NCBI RefSeq assembly: GCF_029360775.1
Contig: NZ_JARKMZ010000007.1
Coordinates: 300,983 to 364,982 of the forward strand
Direction: 5' to 3'
Source of the DNA: Daejeonella sp. H1SJ63
Lineage (GTDB): Bacteria > Bacteroidota > Bacteroidia > Sphingobacteriales > Sphingobacteriaceae
DNA: 64,000 bases
Part shown: one piece after another, positions 1 through 8,867 of the stretch
Layout of the letters: the number at the start of each line of letters is the position of its first letter
Position numbering within the stretch: position 1 is the first letter of the stretch
The notes under the pieces: model-generated
Told to the model about the DNA's origin: nothing
What the model saw: the letters and a program-made list of their open reading frames with translations, nothing else
Databases searched by the model: none
Translations under genes and position numbers: made by a program

Positions 1-619
1 AATTTTCATCTTCCGTCAGATAATCCATTATTTTTTTGTTAAAAACAAAAAAGCCTCCGTTAATATAACCAGTGGCCATCTGTGGCTTTTCTTGAAAGTT
101 AGTCACTATCGAGCCATTCAATTCCAATTCACCAAATCTAGACGGCGGGTGAACCGCCGTTACAGTGGCGATTTTTTTATTAGATAAATGGAAATTTATT
201 AAGTCATTAATATTAACATTACTAAGTCCATCACCATAAGTCAAAAGAAAATCATCAGATTCTATATATTTCTCAACCAACTTAACTCTCGCACCTTTAA
301 GAGTTTCCTCTCCGGTATCAACGAAAGTAATTTCCCAATCACTTTCCGGCATAGAATTATAGAAAAGCGGATCTTGATCAGGAGTCATTTTTAAAGTAAA
401 ATCACTTGCCGAAATCCTAAGGTTGTAAAAGTACTCCTTAATAAAATTTGCTTTATAGCCTAATGCCAGTATGAACTTTTTATGTCCAAACGAACTATAA
501 GTCTTCATAATATGCCAGAGAATTGGTTTTCCTCCTATTTCAACCATTGGTTTTGGTTTGCTTACTGTTTCTTCGCTCAACCTGGTGCCCTTTCCACCGC
601 ATAAAATAACTACATCCAT
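1..619 (-). CDS. rfbF: Glucose-1-phosphate cytidylyltransferase (RfbF-like), 3' part beyond window
   Basis: The first 206 codons are visible; the gene runs off the left edge. The start is ATG at 619 (MDVVILCGGKGTRLSEET). The family makes CDP-glucose from CTP and glucose-1-phosphate, the entry to CDP-linked deoxysugars. Seen in the sequence: the N-terminal nucleotidyltransferase loop GGKGTRL, the KPKPMVEIGGKPILWH segment, and the FGEL...FQEKP...YINGGFFVF stretch typical of RfbF rather than RmlA or GalU. It is the last visible gene of the minus-strand polysaccharide operon, 21 bp after the preceding gene. Partner CDP-glucose dehydratase genes would be expected further left but cannot be seen. 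Confidence 0.88.
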   Translation of the reverse strand, partial: MDVVILCGGKGTRLSEETVSKPKPMVEIGGKPILWHIMKTYSSFGHKKFILALGYKANFIKEYFYNLRISASDFTLKMTPDQDPLFYNSMPESDWEITFVDTGEETLKGARVKLVEKYIESDDFLLTYGDGLSNVNINDLINFHLSNKKIATVTAVHPPSRFGELELNGSIVTNFQEKPQMATGYINGGFFVFNKKIMDYLTEDEN

Positions 620-640
620 AATCTATATATTATTACCTGT

Positions 641-2461
641 TTAACTACTAAAAGTGGTTTTAATTATGTTTTCTAATATATCTGTCAGGGGCATGGTACT
701 TCCATCACCAAAATATTCCCGAATAACTTCCTTTGGATTTTCCATATCAGCGTAAATGAGTGCATCCATGAGCTGTTCCTCTGTATAAGCATATTTTGTT
801 ATTTCCGCGTCAAACTCATTTGGGTTGACATGCAGAGCATTTTTGCTGCCAATAAAAATTGGTTGAATCCCATTGGCTAATGCTTCGAGTCCCGCCGATG
901 AAGAATCAAACAGGACTACATCAGCTTTTTTCATCTCATCGGCAAAACTCGTTTTTAAAGAAATGTGTGCGGGACAATCAAGCTTTTTGAATAACCCGAC
1001 ATAGTCATAGTTAGCCAATGGATGAGGAACGATAGAAACTTGAAAATTTTTATTGTTTCTAAGAGTATTTACAACAAATGTAATTAATGCCACTGATTCT
1101 TTTTCTCCCAGTGAACAGGCAACCATGACCTGACTATATTTCAGCAGAGTATTTTTTGAAAGCCCTGAGATAAAATCACGTCCGGATTGTGAAGTCAGTA
1201 TTTCTGTCTTTAAACCATAATAGGTCTCTAAATTCTTAAAAGAAACATTTCCAGTGGCAATTATGGTATCTGGGAGGGGTAATGCATCAATAAGTTTTTT
1301 TGAAAAGTAAAACCTTGTAGATAATGCAGGACATGGTGCATTTTGCAACCCGACACTTTTAATATTGTTGTGCTTCCTCATCTCATATAAGAAAACACGT
1401 TCCCAGGCCTGGTTTTCAAAAGGATAAATTGTTAACTTATTATTTACCTGGGCACCCACTTTTTTTGAAAACGCTTTTATAAGTTTATTTTGTAACGAGA
1501 AGGCTCGTCTTTCCCTCAGCTTTTCTTTGTTGATTAAAGGGGTGATGTTCAATCCGTTTAGGATAGATATTTTCTTGTTAGAGGATGATGTGTTTTTAAA
1601 CTTAGATAATTCTAAAAGAATGTTATAAAGTGATAATGAGTTATAAAGAAAAAATACTTTGAATCCATTATTCTCCAACCATTTATTAAATAGTTTTAAC
1701 TGATGCTTTGTTCCTACCCAATCAATTGGAACTATTACGGCACAGTTCGTTTTTATTGATTCTGTTTCAAAAACCTTCCCGATAAAAGGGTCGCTATATA
1801 CCCCGCTTCGAAAATTCCGGGAATCAATAAAAGTTGGTAGAATAATCAGATTGTCCTGATTGAGATTAGCTGTATCGAAAGTGGTATTTTTGAATATAAG
1901 CCTGCACATCAATTTAGAAATGGCAGCGCATAAAAAAATATACGGCCTTCTTGAATAGGATTTCAGTATTGCGGTAATATTATCAAAATAATTTTCAGCG
2001 GTGTAATAGCTAAAAGGTCTATCTATGTTACTATTCTGTTTTATGCATTCAAACAATGCAAAATCCTCAACGAGAATTAACAGATTTTTATTTTTAAAGG
2101 TATCGTCTAAAAGTATTTTTCGATAAATATCGAGCTGACAATACGTTAGGTAAAAACTACTATCCCATGGATTTTTCCATGACAATCGACTAGCCCACCA
2201 GAGTTCTTCCCCCGACCGGCTTTCCAGGTCGTCGATGAAATCGATATATTGTTCCAGATGTTCGTATTGTGATTTGCCCAGCTCTTCAGCAAGGGGGTAT
2301 CTTTCTATATCATTAAGAATTGATATTTCTAACTGATATGGGATTAAGGCATCCTCCCCCAAAAAGACCCATGAATCAATACTGCATTCAATAATAATTT
2401 TAGAAAGGAAGGCCTTATATCCATTGCTCTTATGAACAACAAATATTTTATTTCGAGTCAT
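641..2461 (-). CDS. Surface carbohydrate biosynthesis protein, putative transferase (TIGR04326-like)
   Basis: A 606-residue soluble protein that resembles the Leptospira-type surface carbohydrate biosynthesis family (TIGR04326), recognised from its overall pattern; the exact reaction is unknown. The C-terminal segment at residues 512-536 (DVVLFDSSSAGLEALANG, then PIFIG) resembles the nucleotide-sugar-binding half of GT-B proteins such as CDP-glycerol and Kdo transferases. The start codon overlaps the stop of the KdsB-like gene before it (TAATG at 2461), so the two are translationally coupled. That pairing suggests it transfers the CMP-activated keto sugar made by that enzyme. The transferase role is inference from fold and context. 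Confidence 0.6.
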   Translation of the reverse strand: MTRNKIFVVHKSNGYKAFLSKIIIECSIDSWVFLGEDALIPYQLEISILNDIERYPLAEELGKSQYEHLEQYIDFIDDLESRSGEELWWASRLSWKNPWDSSFYLTYCQLDIYRKILLDDTFKNKNLLILVEDFALFECIKQNSNIDRPFSYYTAENYFDNITAILKSYSRRPYIFLCAAISKLMCRLIFKNTTFDTANLNQDNLIILPTFIDSRNFRSGVYSDPFIGKVFETESIKTNCAVIVPIDWVGTKHQLKLFNKWLENNGFKVFFLYNSLSLYNILLELSKFKNTSSSNKKISILNGLNITPLINKEKLRERRAFSLQNKLIKAFSKKVGAQVNNKLTIYPFENQAWERVFLYEMRKHNNIKSVGLQNAPCPALSTRFYFSKKLIDALPLPDTIIATGNVSFKNLETYYGLKTEILTSQSGRDFISGLSKNTLLKYSQVMVACSLGEKESVALITFVVNTLRNNKNFQVSIVPHPLANYDYVGLFKKLDCPAHISLKTSFADEMKKADVVLFDSSSAGLEALANGIQPIFIGSKNALHVNPNEFDAEITKYAYTEEQLMDALIYADMENPKEVIREYFGDGSTMPLTDILENIIKTTFSS

Positions 2462-3207
2462 TAATACAATTTCCTAAGAACATCTTTTTCCATAACCTCA
2501 ATCACTTTAACCAAGTCTTCAGGTACATCTACACTATATGTTTCATAGTTTGTCTCTACAATTTTTATTCTATGGCCATGCTCCAGAAATCTTAACATAT
2601 CAATAGATTCAATTTCTTCAAGTTTCGTGGAGGTCAAATTAGTGAATTCCTTTAACGATTTATTCGTGAATGGGAAAACACAAACTTCTATAAAATAAGG
2701 GAAATTCTTATCTCCCATGAATTTAGAAGGAATTGGTTCGCGCGAGAAGTAAAGTGCTTCATTGTTTTCATCAAAAACAACTTTTACTTCATGAATATTC
2801 TTTGCTTCCTCGAAATCTACTCTTTTCACGAGATTTACACAAGACAGGGTAGGATCATCTATCAAAGGCTTTATCGCGGCTTCTATCATTTCAGGGAAAA
2901 CTAACGGCTCATCTCCCTGTAAGTTAACTATGATATCAGCTTCTTGTATTTTTGAAGCTGCCTGGGCAACTCTGTCTGATGCTCTTCTGACATTGTCATT
3001 AGTCAGTATTGCCTTTCCTCCAAACGCCTCAACATGGTCGACAATTTCCTGGTTAGGCGTAGCAACATATACTTCGTCCAACATCTTACACAAGCTTGCT
3101 CTCTTATAAACATGCTCCAACATAGACTTGCCACAAATATCAACAAGCGGTTTATTCCCAAACCTAAATGATCCCAGACGAGCTGGAATAATACATACAA
3201 TCCTCAT
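2461..3207 (-). CDS. CMP-ulosonate cytidylyltransferase, KdsB-like (copy 1)
   Basis: A 248-residue protein of the 3-deoxy-manno-octulosonate cytidylyltransferase family, which activates a 2-keto-3-deoxy sugar acid with CTP. Visible motifs: IPARLGSFRFGNKPL at the N-terminus (nucleotide loop), VNLQGDEP, and FSREPIPS. The usual SGTDR segment of KdsB is replaced by RRASDR, a change shared with the second copy at 8868-9641, so both belong to a divergent subfamily. True KdsB serves lipid A core; two divergent copies inside a capsule-type operon point to a different ulosonate. It is coupled by TAATG to the transferase gene that follows. Family assignment is firm; substrate is unknown. Confidence 0.8.
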   Translation of the reverse strand: MRIVCIIPARLGSFRFGNKPLVDICGKSMLEHVYKRASLCKMLDEVYVATPNQEIVDHVEAFGGKAILTNDNVRRASDRVAQAASKIQEADIIVNLQGDEPLVFPEMIEAAIKPLIDDPTLSCVNLVKRVDFEEAKNIHEVKVVFDENNEALYFSREPIPSKFMGDKNFPYFIEVCVFPFTNKSLKEFTNLTSTKLEEIESIDMLRFLEHGHRIKIVETNYETYSVDVPEDLVKVIEVMEKDVLRKLY

Positions 3208-3214
3208 TCTATTA

Positions 3215-4120
3215 TTATTTAGTTACAATCGCTCTCAACCATTGTCTTTCGGGGCCAAAGGTATCAAATTCATACTCATTTTTAAAAGAGTCAATAGTGT
3301 TGCCATTCCCTAACCTTAAACAATTGAGTATCCTACTAAATCCCTTTTTAATTATTAATGGCAAAAAAACATTTTTTTCTCTTTCATTGGGAATAGATAG
3401 CAGAGCTCTCCCGAAGCTATAAATATGAAAGTCTGGCATTTCTAACTCCCTAAGTAGAAAACTTAAAGACTTTTCATTGAAAAACAAAGTATGCGGCTGA
3501 AAATTTGCTTTAAACAAGAAATCCTGATTGGGGCTTTCGATAAATAAAATGCCGCCTTTCTTCAGGAACTTTACTATTGATTTCAAAAATGATTTTGGAT
3601 CGGTTACATGCTCCAGAACATGAAAGATTACTATGATATCAAATTCCTTCTCTCCCAATCCTTCTATGTGCTCTGCAGCCTTCATCCCCTTTGCCTCAAT
3701 GTCCTTTACAATTTCAGCGTCGGCCTCTACAGCAAAATACTTTGAATTTACTCCCTGCTCCTTAAGTATTTCTCCAAAAAGCGCATGCCCGGCGCCAAAA
3801 TCAAGTATGGTTTTGTTTTCTATGCTGCCTGTTTTCTCAATTAAGAATGACAATCTTGATAAGCCCTGTGCTTTATATAATTGCAAAGAATTCCGTGAGG
3901 CGCTTTGAACCGCTTCACTGCCCTGCCAATAAGTCTTATAAAACTTATCCAGTTGCTGATCAGAGGGCATTTGTTCTAAGTATACCAGCCCGCAATTAGA
4001 ACATTCTGACAGATAGCCATCTTCAATATTAAACGGAGCCGCAGTTCCATAATAAGGGCCAATATTTTTACCTGACGTTTGTCCGCATACTGGACAGTTA
4101 AGTATTTTTTTCAAACTCAT
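3215..4120 (-). CDS. Class I SAM-dependent methyltransferase with N-terminal zinc ribbon
   Basis: A 301-residue protein. Residues 9-12 (CPVC) and a second Cys pair near residue 40 (CSNCG) form a small zinc ribbon, followed by a Rossmann methyltransferase domain with motif I LDFGAGHALFG and the FHVLEHVTDP segment. Such ribbon-plus-methyltransferase proteins are common in sugar-modification clusters, where they methylate nucleotide sugars or glycans. It overlaps the epimerase gene before it by 4 bp (ATGA), indicating translational coupling. A related protein with the same layout lies at 20900-21754. The acceptor cannot be told from the sequence. Confidence 0.75.
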   Translation of the reverse strand: MSLKKILNCPVCGQTSGKNIGPYYGTAAPFNIEDGYLSECSNCGLVYLEQMPSDQQLDKFYKTYWQGSEAVQSASRNSLQLYKAQGLSRLSFLIEKTGSIENKTILDFGAGHALFGEILKEQGVNSKYFAVEADAEIVKDIEAKGMKAAEHIEGLGEKEFDIIVIFHVLEHVTDPKSFLKSIVKFLKKGGILFIESPNQDFLFKANFQPHTLFFNEKSLSFLLRELEMPDFHIYSFGRALLSIPNEREKNVFLPLIIKKGFSRILNCLRLGNGNTIDSFKNEYEFDTFGPERQWLRAIVTK

Positions 4121-5040
4121 AAACCTTGATGGAAATGGACCATTTTGGATAGCCCATCATTTAGCTTCACTGATGGTTCCCAATCTAATTCTTTTTTTAC
4201 CTTTAAGATGTCGGCATAAATACCAAACTGGTCACCTTGAGTAGCACCAGAGAATTCTACGGTAACATCAAAAGGTAAATTCGATTTGATTTTTTCCACG
4301 ACTTCTCCAACTTCAGTTTTTATTCCGGTAGCTAAGTTAAAATATTTGTAGCCATGCTTGTTCGAATTGTAGGCTTTAATAAATCCTTTAACCACGTCGT
4401 CAATAAACACAAAATCACGATATCTGTCAGCGCTTCCTTTAACCACAATATGCTTGTTTTTTAAAGCTTGAGCTAAAAATATACTTACCATCCCTTGCCG
4501 CAAATTATCCATATTCTGGCCTGGTCCATAAACGTTGAAAAGCCGCAACGAGGTACTATGTATACCGTATTCAGAATATATTCTTAAATAATGTTCGCTC
4601 GCCAGTTTGCCTACTCCATAAAAAGATTTAGGATTCAATTCTGTGTCTTCCTTTACCGGTCTATCTGGCTTGTCCCCATATACGGACATAGTCGAGGCGT
4701 AAATAAAATTTGTACATTTTGTTTTTATCGCCAACTTTAATAATAATAAAGTCGATTGTGCATTTGTCTGTAAGTCATATACGGGATCGTCAAAACTAAT
4801 TTCACCAGAGCTTTGACCGGCAATATGAAATATCGCCTCAAAAGTAAACTTTTCTAACTGCTTTATTACTGAATAGTCCTGACAATCGCCCTTGAAAAAT
4901 TCAACTCCCTCTGGAATGGCATCTTGATACCCTGTGGATAAATTGTCTATTGTTATAACTTTATGTCCTTCGTCAATAAGCTTCCTCGCAACTGCAGCAC
5001 CAATAAAGCCCGCAGCTCCAGTGACTAAAAATATTTTCAT
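4117..5040 (-). CDS. NAD-dependent sugar epimerase/dehydratase (extended SDR)
   Basis: An extended short-chain dehydrogenase of the UDP-glucose 4-epimerase type. I place the start at ATG 5040 (MKIFLVTGAAGFIG), because the in-frame extension to 5085 adds 15 residues before the universally N-terminal nucleotide-binding motif TGAAGFIG. The catalytic YxxxK is visible as YGVGK, with the Ser/Thr segment YASTMSVYGD before it. Expected reaction: epimerisation or 4,6-dehydration of a nucleotide sugar. The next gene, a zinc-ribbon methyltransferase, overlaps its end by 4 bp. A second, divergent epimerase is at 6416-7330. Confidence 0.8.
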   Translation of the reverse strand: MKIFLVTGAAGFIGAAVARKLIDEGHKVITIDNLSTGYQDAIPEGVEFFKGDCQDYSVIKQLEKFTFEAIFHIAGQSSGEISFDDPVYDLQTNAQSTLLLLKLAIKTKCTNFIYASTMSVYGDKPDRPVKEDTELNPKSFYGVGKLASEHYLRIYSEYGIHSTSLRLFNVYGPGQNMDNLRQGMVSIFLAQALKNKHIVVKGSADRYRDFVFIDDVVKGFIKAYNSNKHGYKYFNLATGIKTEVGEVVEKIKSNLPFDVTVEFSGATQGDQFGIYADILKVKKELDWEPSVKLNDGLSKMVHFHQGL

Positions 5041-5122
5041 TTGAGTATAATTGTTTCTATGGTTTGAAAATACGTGAGCTTGCACGCTTTCAGTTGTGAG
5101 AGCGAAAGGTTATGCAGGTTCA

Positions 5123-5767
5123 TTAAATGGTATCTATAATTTTTTTCAGTTGTGTTAAATCCTGCACTTTAAATCTTTCGCTCAATAAGGGTGATGACTG
5201 CGACTCGATTCTGGCAACAAATTTTATGTTATTAACTCGGGCGGCATTTTTGTCAGTGTCGGCATCTCCAATGAAAACTACCTCTTCATTCTTGTACCCG
5301 TTATTTGCTAGTATTTCTTTTACGTGGTTGTCTTTAGTCTCAGGCGAGCCGTAGACTGCTTTGAAGTATTTAGACAATTCTCTTTTTTCGAGTATAACCT
5401 TAATTTCATCTGCAGGTGTCCCTGTAGAAATATAAAAGTCATATTTGTTATAGTTTTCTAAGATAAATTCATAGGCGCCTCTCACATAAGGCGATGATAT
5501 CACTTTCTGTAATACTAAATCGGAAAACTGTTTTGCCAGACTATTAACCTTTTCACTATCGATATCTTCATGCAGATAATATTTGTGATAGAATCTAAAT
5601 TTTTCAAAACGAGACAATCCACCATTAGCTTCATGATGCGCTATCACTTTTTTTTCTATAACAGCCCCGTAAGGACTATACATTTCGGCAAAGGCATTGC
5701 TCTTAACTTGAACAGATTCAGCAATTACACCATCAAAATCAAATATTATAGCTTTAATACTATTCAT
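5123..5767 (-). CDS. HAD-superfamily phosphatase
   Basis: A 214-residue haloacid dehalogenase-type hydrolase. The nucleophile motif FDFDGVIAES (Asp10, Asp12) is at the N-terminus, the Thr of motif II lies in the YISTGTPADE segment, and the acidic motif IV is FIGDADTDKNAA. A helical cap sits between motifs I and II, as in beta-phosphoglucomutase-type enzymes. Within this operon it most likely removes phosphate from a sugar-phosphate or ulosonate-phosphate intermediate, the step analogous to KdsC or NeuB-pathway phosphatases; this is inference. It overlaps the cyclase-family gene before it by 8 bp. Confidence 0.75.
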   Translation of the reverse strand: MNSIKAIIFDFDGVIAESVQVKSNAFAEMYSPYGAVIEKKVIAHHEANGGLSRFEKFRFYHKYYLHEDIDSEKVNSLAKQFSDLVLQKVISSPYVRGAYEFILENYNKYDFYISTGTPADEIKVILEKRELSKYFKAVYGSPETKDNHVKEILANNGYKNEEVVFIGDADTDKNAARVNNIKFVARIESQSSPLLSERFKVQDLTQLKKIIDTI

Positions 5768-6416
5768 ATTCAGCGATAATTGTTATAGGGCTTCCGTCTG
5801 CTTCATCAATCTGAAGCGGCAGAGCAGTCACGCTTTTGATTTTTCTTTGTGCAATCGTATCGAGTTTCATATCCTCAATAATCAATATATCATTTTCAAT
5901 CAGAAATTCCTTATGTGCCTCTCTTCCCAGCAGCCGGTTCTGATAGCTGCTAAGTGAAATAAAGTCGAAGCCAATAGCTTTAATATCAGGGAATCTGGTT
6001 CTTAAAAAAAGCGCTAAACCTGGAGATATACCTGGGTTGTTGTTCCAATATGCTTTCTCTTTCCTGTACCCCCCAAAACTGGTATTAATTATCAGGAAGT
6101 CTATTTTAAGCGGTAACTCACAATCTTTAAAAATTTCTTCCGTTATTATTTCTTCTTTTTCAGCTTTATAATCTACGCAGAATACGTCTTTAAACTGCCA
6201 AAATGAAGCAGGATAATCGTTCATTTTTTTCCCCGTATCTGAAAAGTGATTAGGAAAATCGATATGTGTCCCTGAGTGGTTAGGAAGCGATATTTCTTTG
6301 GTATTTGAACTACTCCCGTCAGATATAAGTCCTTTATTTTTTATTGTTATAGCACGCTCACCGCCATACAGTGGCGTATTTTCATTTAGATAGTATGATA
6401 AATATTCTATAGTCAT
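5760..6416 (-). CDS. Cyclase-family metal hydrolase (kynurenine formamidase-like fold)
   Basis: A 218-residue protein of the cyclase/formamidase family (PF04199). The metal-binding signature is visible at residues 45-57 as LPNHSGTHIDFPNH (His47, His51, Asp53, His57). Family members hydrolyse amides or lactones, for example N-formylkynurenine or isatin. In a sugar cluster it could open a lactone or remove a formyl or acyl group; no substrate can be read from the sequence. The gene shares its boundaries tightly with the epimerase before it and the HAD phosphatase after it, so it belongs to the same pathway block. Not a usual polysaccharide gene. Confidence 0.7.
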   Translation of the reverse strand: MTIEYLSYYLNENTPLYGGERAITIKNKGLISDGSSSNTKEISLPNHSGTHIDFPNHFSDTGKKMNDYPASFWQFKDVFCVDYKAEKEEIITEEIFKDCELPLKIDFLIINTSFGGYRKEKAYWNNNPGISPGLALFLRTRFPDIKAIGFDFISLSSYQNRLLGREAHKEFLIENDILIIEDMKLDTIAQRKIKSVTALPLQIDEADGSPITIIAEYE

Positions 6417-7330
6417 TATTCTCTCGTTAAGAAGTTATCTTCAGTAATGACACCTTCCTTTATCAACTTTTCGTAATTAGAATATATCTGGTCTAAGATC
6501 CCCTGGCCGAGATCATGATAATAATTTAAGTGATATTTCTTAGCTATTTTGGGTTTAAAAGTATAGGGTGTAATGTTGTAATGTTCTTCATGTACTTCAT
6601 TTGTATAAACAACCTCGATTTTCTCATTAAACATTTCCTTAATCATTGCTAGAATATCGCTGATCTTCATCGACTTATTTCCGGTTATCATGATATTGGA
6701 GTTCACAAACTCATCTGACAGGATTTCGACACTTGATTTTGCTGCATCTTTTATGTGAATATATTCACGTAATTCTTCGCCATTACCGTCACGCGTGATC
6801 TTTCTTTCCTTGATAGCCTGAATTATAAAGTTATTGATTGAGTTAAAATGATTAGCCCGGGGGCCATATAATGAACCGTACCTTAATATAGTATAGTTTA
6901 GATTATATATCTTTTGATAGTTTTCAATTAATAATTCTGAAGCCTGCTTTGTACTCCGGTAAAAGGATCCGTGTTCGCTATACACATAAATTGTACTACC
7001 ATATATAAATCTCTCAACCTTAAATTCCCTGCATGCATCCAGAATATAAGTCGTACTTAGTATGTTTACCTCTACAGCTTTAACAGGATTGTCCTGAGCT
7101 TCTTTAATATCTGCGATAGCGGCAAAATGGTAAATATATTTAGCGTCCTTGATCACTTCTCTTAACAGATCGCGATTGAGAATGTCGCCAATAACCATTT
7201 CCTGGCTGTCTCTTAAATAACCGGACTTTATGGTATCAAATATTATTACCCGATATCCGGCATCGGTGAGCATATCCGCTACATGTCCTCCCAGAAAACC
7301 TGACCCTCCAAAAACTACTACCTTATCCAT
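6416..7330 (-). CDS. NAD-dependent epimerase/dehydratase family protein
   Basis: Extended SDR of about 304 residues. The start is placed at ATG 7330 (MDKVVVFGGSGFLGGH); the longer frame to 7345 would need TTG and would overlap the upstream stop. The nucleotide-binding GGSGFLG is at the N-terminus, and the catalytic pair appears as Y-R-S-T-K in FYRSTKQASE, preceded by YGSTIYVYS. The C-terminal part is divergent from GalE. Expected role is oxidation, epimerisation or dehydration of a nucleotide sugar. It lies 4 bp after the hydroxyacid dehydrogenase gene and abuts the cyclase-family gene, so all three are probably co-translated. Confidence 0.75.
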   Translation of the reverse strand: MDKVVVFGGSGFLGGHVADMLTDAGYRVIIFDTIKSGYLRDSQEMVIGDILNRDLLREVIKDAKYIYHFAAIADIKEAQDNPVKAVEVNILSTTYILDACREFKVERFIYGSTIYVYSEHGSFYRSTKQASELLIENYQKIYNLNYTILRYGSLYGPRANHFNSINNFIIQAIKERKITRDGNGEELREYIHIKDAAKSSVEILSDEFVNSNIMITGNKSMKISDILAMIKEMFNEKIEVVYTNEVHEEHYNITPYTFKPKIAKKYHLNYYHDLGQGILDQIYSNYEKLIKEGVITEDNFLTRE

Positions 7331-7334
7331 GAAA

Positions 7335-8264
7335 TCATTTTCCAATATATTTTAAAAGATTTTCAACAGCCATTGTACCCTGCCTCTCTACGTTTTCATA
7401 TGTTCTTGAACCGATATGAGGTGTAATAACAATATTTTTATATTGTAAGAAAGGATGATCTTTTACCATTGGCTCTTCTTCAAGCACATCAGTGAGATAT
7501 GCTTTTATTATTTTAGAATCAATCCCTTTAAGGATAGCTTCCTGCTCAACCAGCCCGGCTCTTGCTGTGTTAATCACAATTACCCCAGGTTTCAAAATAT
7601 TCAATATCGAAGAATTGATCATGTTAGTCGTTTCAGGAAATAATGACACATTCAGGCTGATTATATCGCTCTGGCTTAATAATTCATTCACATTTCCGCA
7701 ATAATTGATAGTATGTTTTTTAGCAAAATCAGCGTCATGAAAAGTATCGTAAGCTATTACCTTCAACCCGAAAGCCGCGGCCCTAATGGCAACTTGCTTG
7801 CCTACGCTACCCAATCCGATAATACCGAGGGTTTTTCCATAGATATCATTGCCGATCAGGCGTTCCCATTGCTGGTTTTGTACATACTCATTTTCGGGAA
7901 TAATATTTTTCACAAACGATAAAAGCAAAGCAAATACATGTTCGGCAACCGTTATTTGATTTACACCAGGGCAATTTTCAACGGGTATCTTAAAGAACCT
8001 TGCAGCTTCAAGGTCTACTTTATCAAGGCCTATACCATATTTTGATATAATTTTCAGTTTACCTTGAGCACCTTTTTCAATAACTCGTCTGGTAATCTCA
8101 TCGTCCCCGCAAATAATTCCATCATACCTGTCTATAACATCAAGCAAAACTTCTTCTTTTAGAGGCCCTCGTAACTCATCTATTTGAAATCCCTGATTTT
8201 CTAATAAAACCTGATGGTTACCTGGCGTATCCTGAAATGAAGTGGAGGTAAGTAAAATTTTCAT
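7335..8264 (-). CDS. D-isomer-specific 2-hydroxyacid dehydrogenase (SerA/phosphoglycerate dehydrogenase-like)
   Basis: A 309-residue NAD(P)-dependent dehydrogenase that interconverts 2-hydroxy and 2-keto acids. Visible features: the Rossmann GLGSVG at residues 150-155, the substrate-binding NTARAG with catalytic Arg235, the acidic EEEP near residue 263, and the catalytic His283 in TPHIG. No ACT or other regulatory C-terminal domain is present, so it is the short form. It sits between a hexapeptide acyltransferase and an epimerase, overlapping the former by 4 bp. In context it may make or reduce a sugar-derived 2-keto acid for the aldolase/KdsB block; that link is inferred. Confidence 0.82.
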   Translation of the reverse strand: MKILLTSTSFQDTPGNHQVLLENQGFQIDELRGPLKEEVLLDVIDRYDGIICGDDEITRRVIEKGAQGKLKIISKYGIGLDKVDLEAARFFKIPVENCPGVNQITVAEHVFALLLSFVKNIIPENEYVQNQQWERLIGNDIYGKTLGIIGLGSVGKQVAIRAAAFGLKVIAYDTFHDADFAKKHTINYCGNVNELLSQSDIISLNVSLFPETTNMINSSILNILKPGVIVINTARAGLVEQEAILKGIDSKIIKAYLTDVLEEEPMVKDHPFLQYKNIVITPHIGSRTYENVERQGTMAVENLLKYIGK

Positions 8265-8845
8265 AGTCTTTTTTTTATAAATTTAGCAGGCACGCCCCCG
8301 TAAATGGAATATTCTTCTACATTTTTATTCACGAGCGATCCTGCTGCAATTATACTCCCCTTTCCAATCGTTACGTCAGGCAAGATCGTGACATTTGAGC
8401 CTATCCAGACATCATCGTGTATATTTATACATCCTGACTTGTGCCCTTGTGTCCTTATTGGTTGTGCCATATCCAAATAAACATGACTTGAAGTACGGAT
8501 TACCACGTTTGAAGCTATCAGAACATCATTACCAATGATGACTTGTCCACCTTGTGACGAATTGACATTCACATTGTAATTTATACTCACGTTATTGCCA
8601 ATTTCTATTGTTCCATTATCGAAAGCAAAAAAGAAATCATTTCCAAAACACGTAAAATTATCTCCGATCGAAATATTTTTCCCTGGCGTTATTTTCGTAT
8701 TCGTGCCAATACTCAATTTATCTCCGCAAGTATTCAACTTCAGCTTATAATATATCCGTCTCATAAACATCCCTGTATAGCCAGGAAATCCATTGAGAAA
8801 CCATTCTATAAAGCTTGAAAATTCAAATGCAAAAATTTTTAACAT
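8261..8845 (-). CDS. Left-handed beta-helix acyltransferase (WcaF/maltose acetyltransferase-like)
   Basis: A 194-residue hexapeptide-repeat protein. Repeats of the [LIV]-G-x-x-x-x type run from about residue 40 to 180 (IGTNTKITPG, IGNNVSINYNV, IGNDVLIASNV, IGSNVTILPDV, IGKGSIIAAGS), and the C-terminus ends in the usual YGGVPAKFIKKR. A His in the HVYLDM/SHVY region is a plausible catalytic base. Such enzymes O- or N-acetylate sugars using acetyl-CoA. It lies between the second KdsB-like gene and the hydroxyacid dehydrogenase, overlapping the latter by 4 bp. The acceptor is unknown. Confidence 0.82.
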   Translation of the reverse strand: MLKIFAFEFSSFIEWFLNGFPGYTGMFMRRIYYKLKLNTCGDKLSIGTNTKITPGKNISIGDNFTCFGNDFFFAFDNGTIEIGNNVSINYNVNVNSSQGGQVIIGNDVLIASNVVIRTSSHVYLDMAQPIRTQGHKSGCINIHDDVWIGSNVTILPDVTIGKGSIIAAGSLVNKNVEEYSIYGGVPAKFIKKRL

Positions 8846-8867
8846 TAGGAGGCGGTAATCCTATCTT

